DNA of 61,464 bases, from the NCBI RefSeq assembly GCF_024753135.1, contig NZ_JANUGP010000037.1, positions 1-61,464 on the forward strand, written 5' to 3'. The stretch comes from Streptomyces pyxinicus (GTDB lineage: Bacteria; Actinomycetota; Actinomycetes; Streptomycetales; Streptomycetaceae). A program made the position numbers and the translations under genes. The notes beneath the pieces were generated by a model that was given only the letters and a program-made list of their open reading frames with translations, did no database searches and was not told the origin of the DNA. Below are positions 61,457-61,464 of this stretch, piece by piece. Position 1 is the first letter of the stretch. Every line of letters starts with the position of its first letter.

Positions 61457-61464
61457 GAAAGATT

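Overview
The window is high-GC actinobacterial chromosome, almost certainly from a Streptomyces. Coding density is high, GTG starts and 4-base stop/start overlaps are frequent, and the gene content and order (siderophore genes, hflX, rshA, dapF, miaA, miaB, gluRK/gluABCD, recX/recA, lhr, dps, clgR/cinA/pgsA/rimO, ftsK, osaBA/osaC) match what I remember of the core region of S. coelicolor around SCO5746 to SCO5801, in reverse orientation. No database was searched. It is mostly conserved core chromosome with no phage, transposon, IS element or CRISPR array.

Layout. 1-4.5 kb: three minus-strand genes of an NRPS-independent siderophore locus (2,4-diaminobutyrate aminotransferase, IucA/IucC synthetase, N-acyltransferase), cut by the left edge. 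4.9-9.4 kb: lipoprotein serine protease, HflX GTPase, secreted M1 metallopeptidase. 9.5-17.4 kb: minus-strand housekeeping set RshA (ppGpp), DapF, a membrane protein, MiaA, a LigB-like protein and MiaB, with one plus-strand MT0933-type antitoxin-like gene. 17.6-20.6 kb: unknown lipoprotein, MazG-like pyrophosphohydrolase, orphan TAXI-type binding protein. 20.6-26.3 kb: glutamate module, GluR-GluK two-component system divergent from the gluABCD ABC importer. 26.5-29.4 kb: FAD monooxygenase, then a cysteine dioxygenase-rhodanese operon preceded by a 28-codon cysteine-rich leader peptide. 29.6-36.4 kb: recX and recA (with SOS promoter), AI-2E transporter-family protein, DUF3046 protein, toroid-fold protein, azlCD and its AraC regulator. 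36.5-43.9 kb: Lhr helicase, Nei/Fpg glycosylase, small membrane protein, Dps, ClgR. 44-50.7 kb: cinA, pgsA, rimO (translationally overlapped), RodZ-like protein, FtsK. 50.9-60.5 kb: osmoadaptation locus osaB, osaA (giant poly-HAMP hybrid kinase) and divergent osaC (anti-sigma/phosphatase). 60.5-61.4 kb: tRNA-Thr(GGT) and a degenerate DegT-fold protein.

How the parts connect. The glutamate module senses and imports glutamate. The CDO-rhodanese pair oxidises cysteine and handles sulfur, probably under cysteine-dependent attenuation. RecA/RecX sit under LexA control. OsaA/OsaB/OsaC connect osmotic stress to SigB control. ClgR controls Clp proteolysis. MiaA and MiaB act in succession on the same tRNA base.

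The observations most worth a second look are: the cysteine-rich leader peptide, possibly translated from a leaderless mRNA; an exact tandem 11-bp repeat in front of gluR; the orphan TAXI protein beside GluK; the catalytically degenerate DegT-fold protein with its own operator-like palindrome; and short tandem repeats that overlap the stop codons of rshA, miaB and recX.
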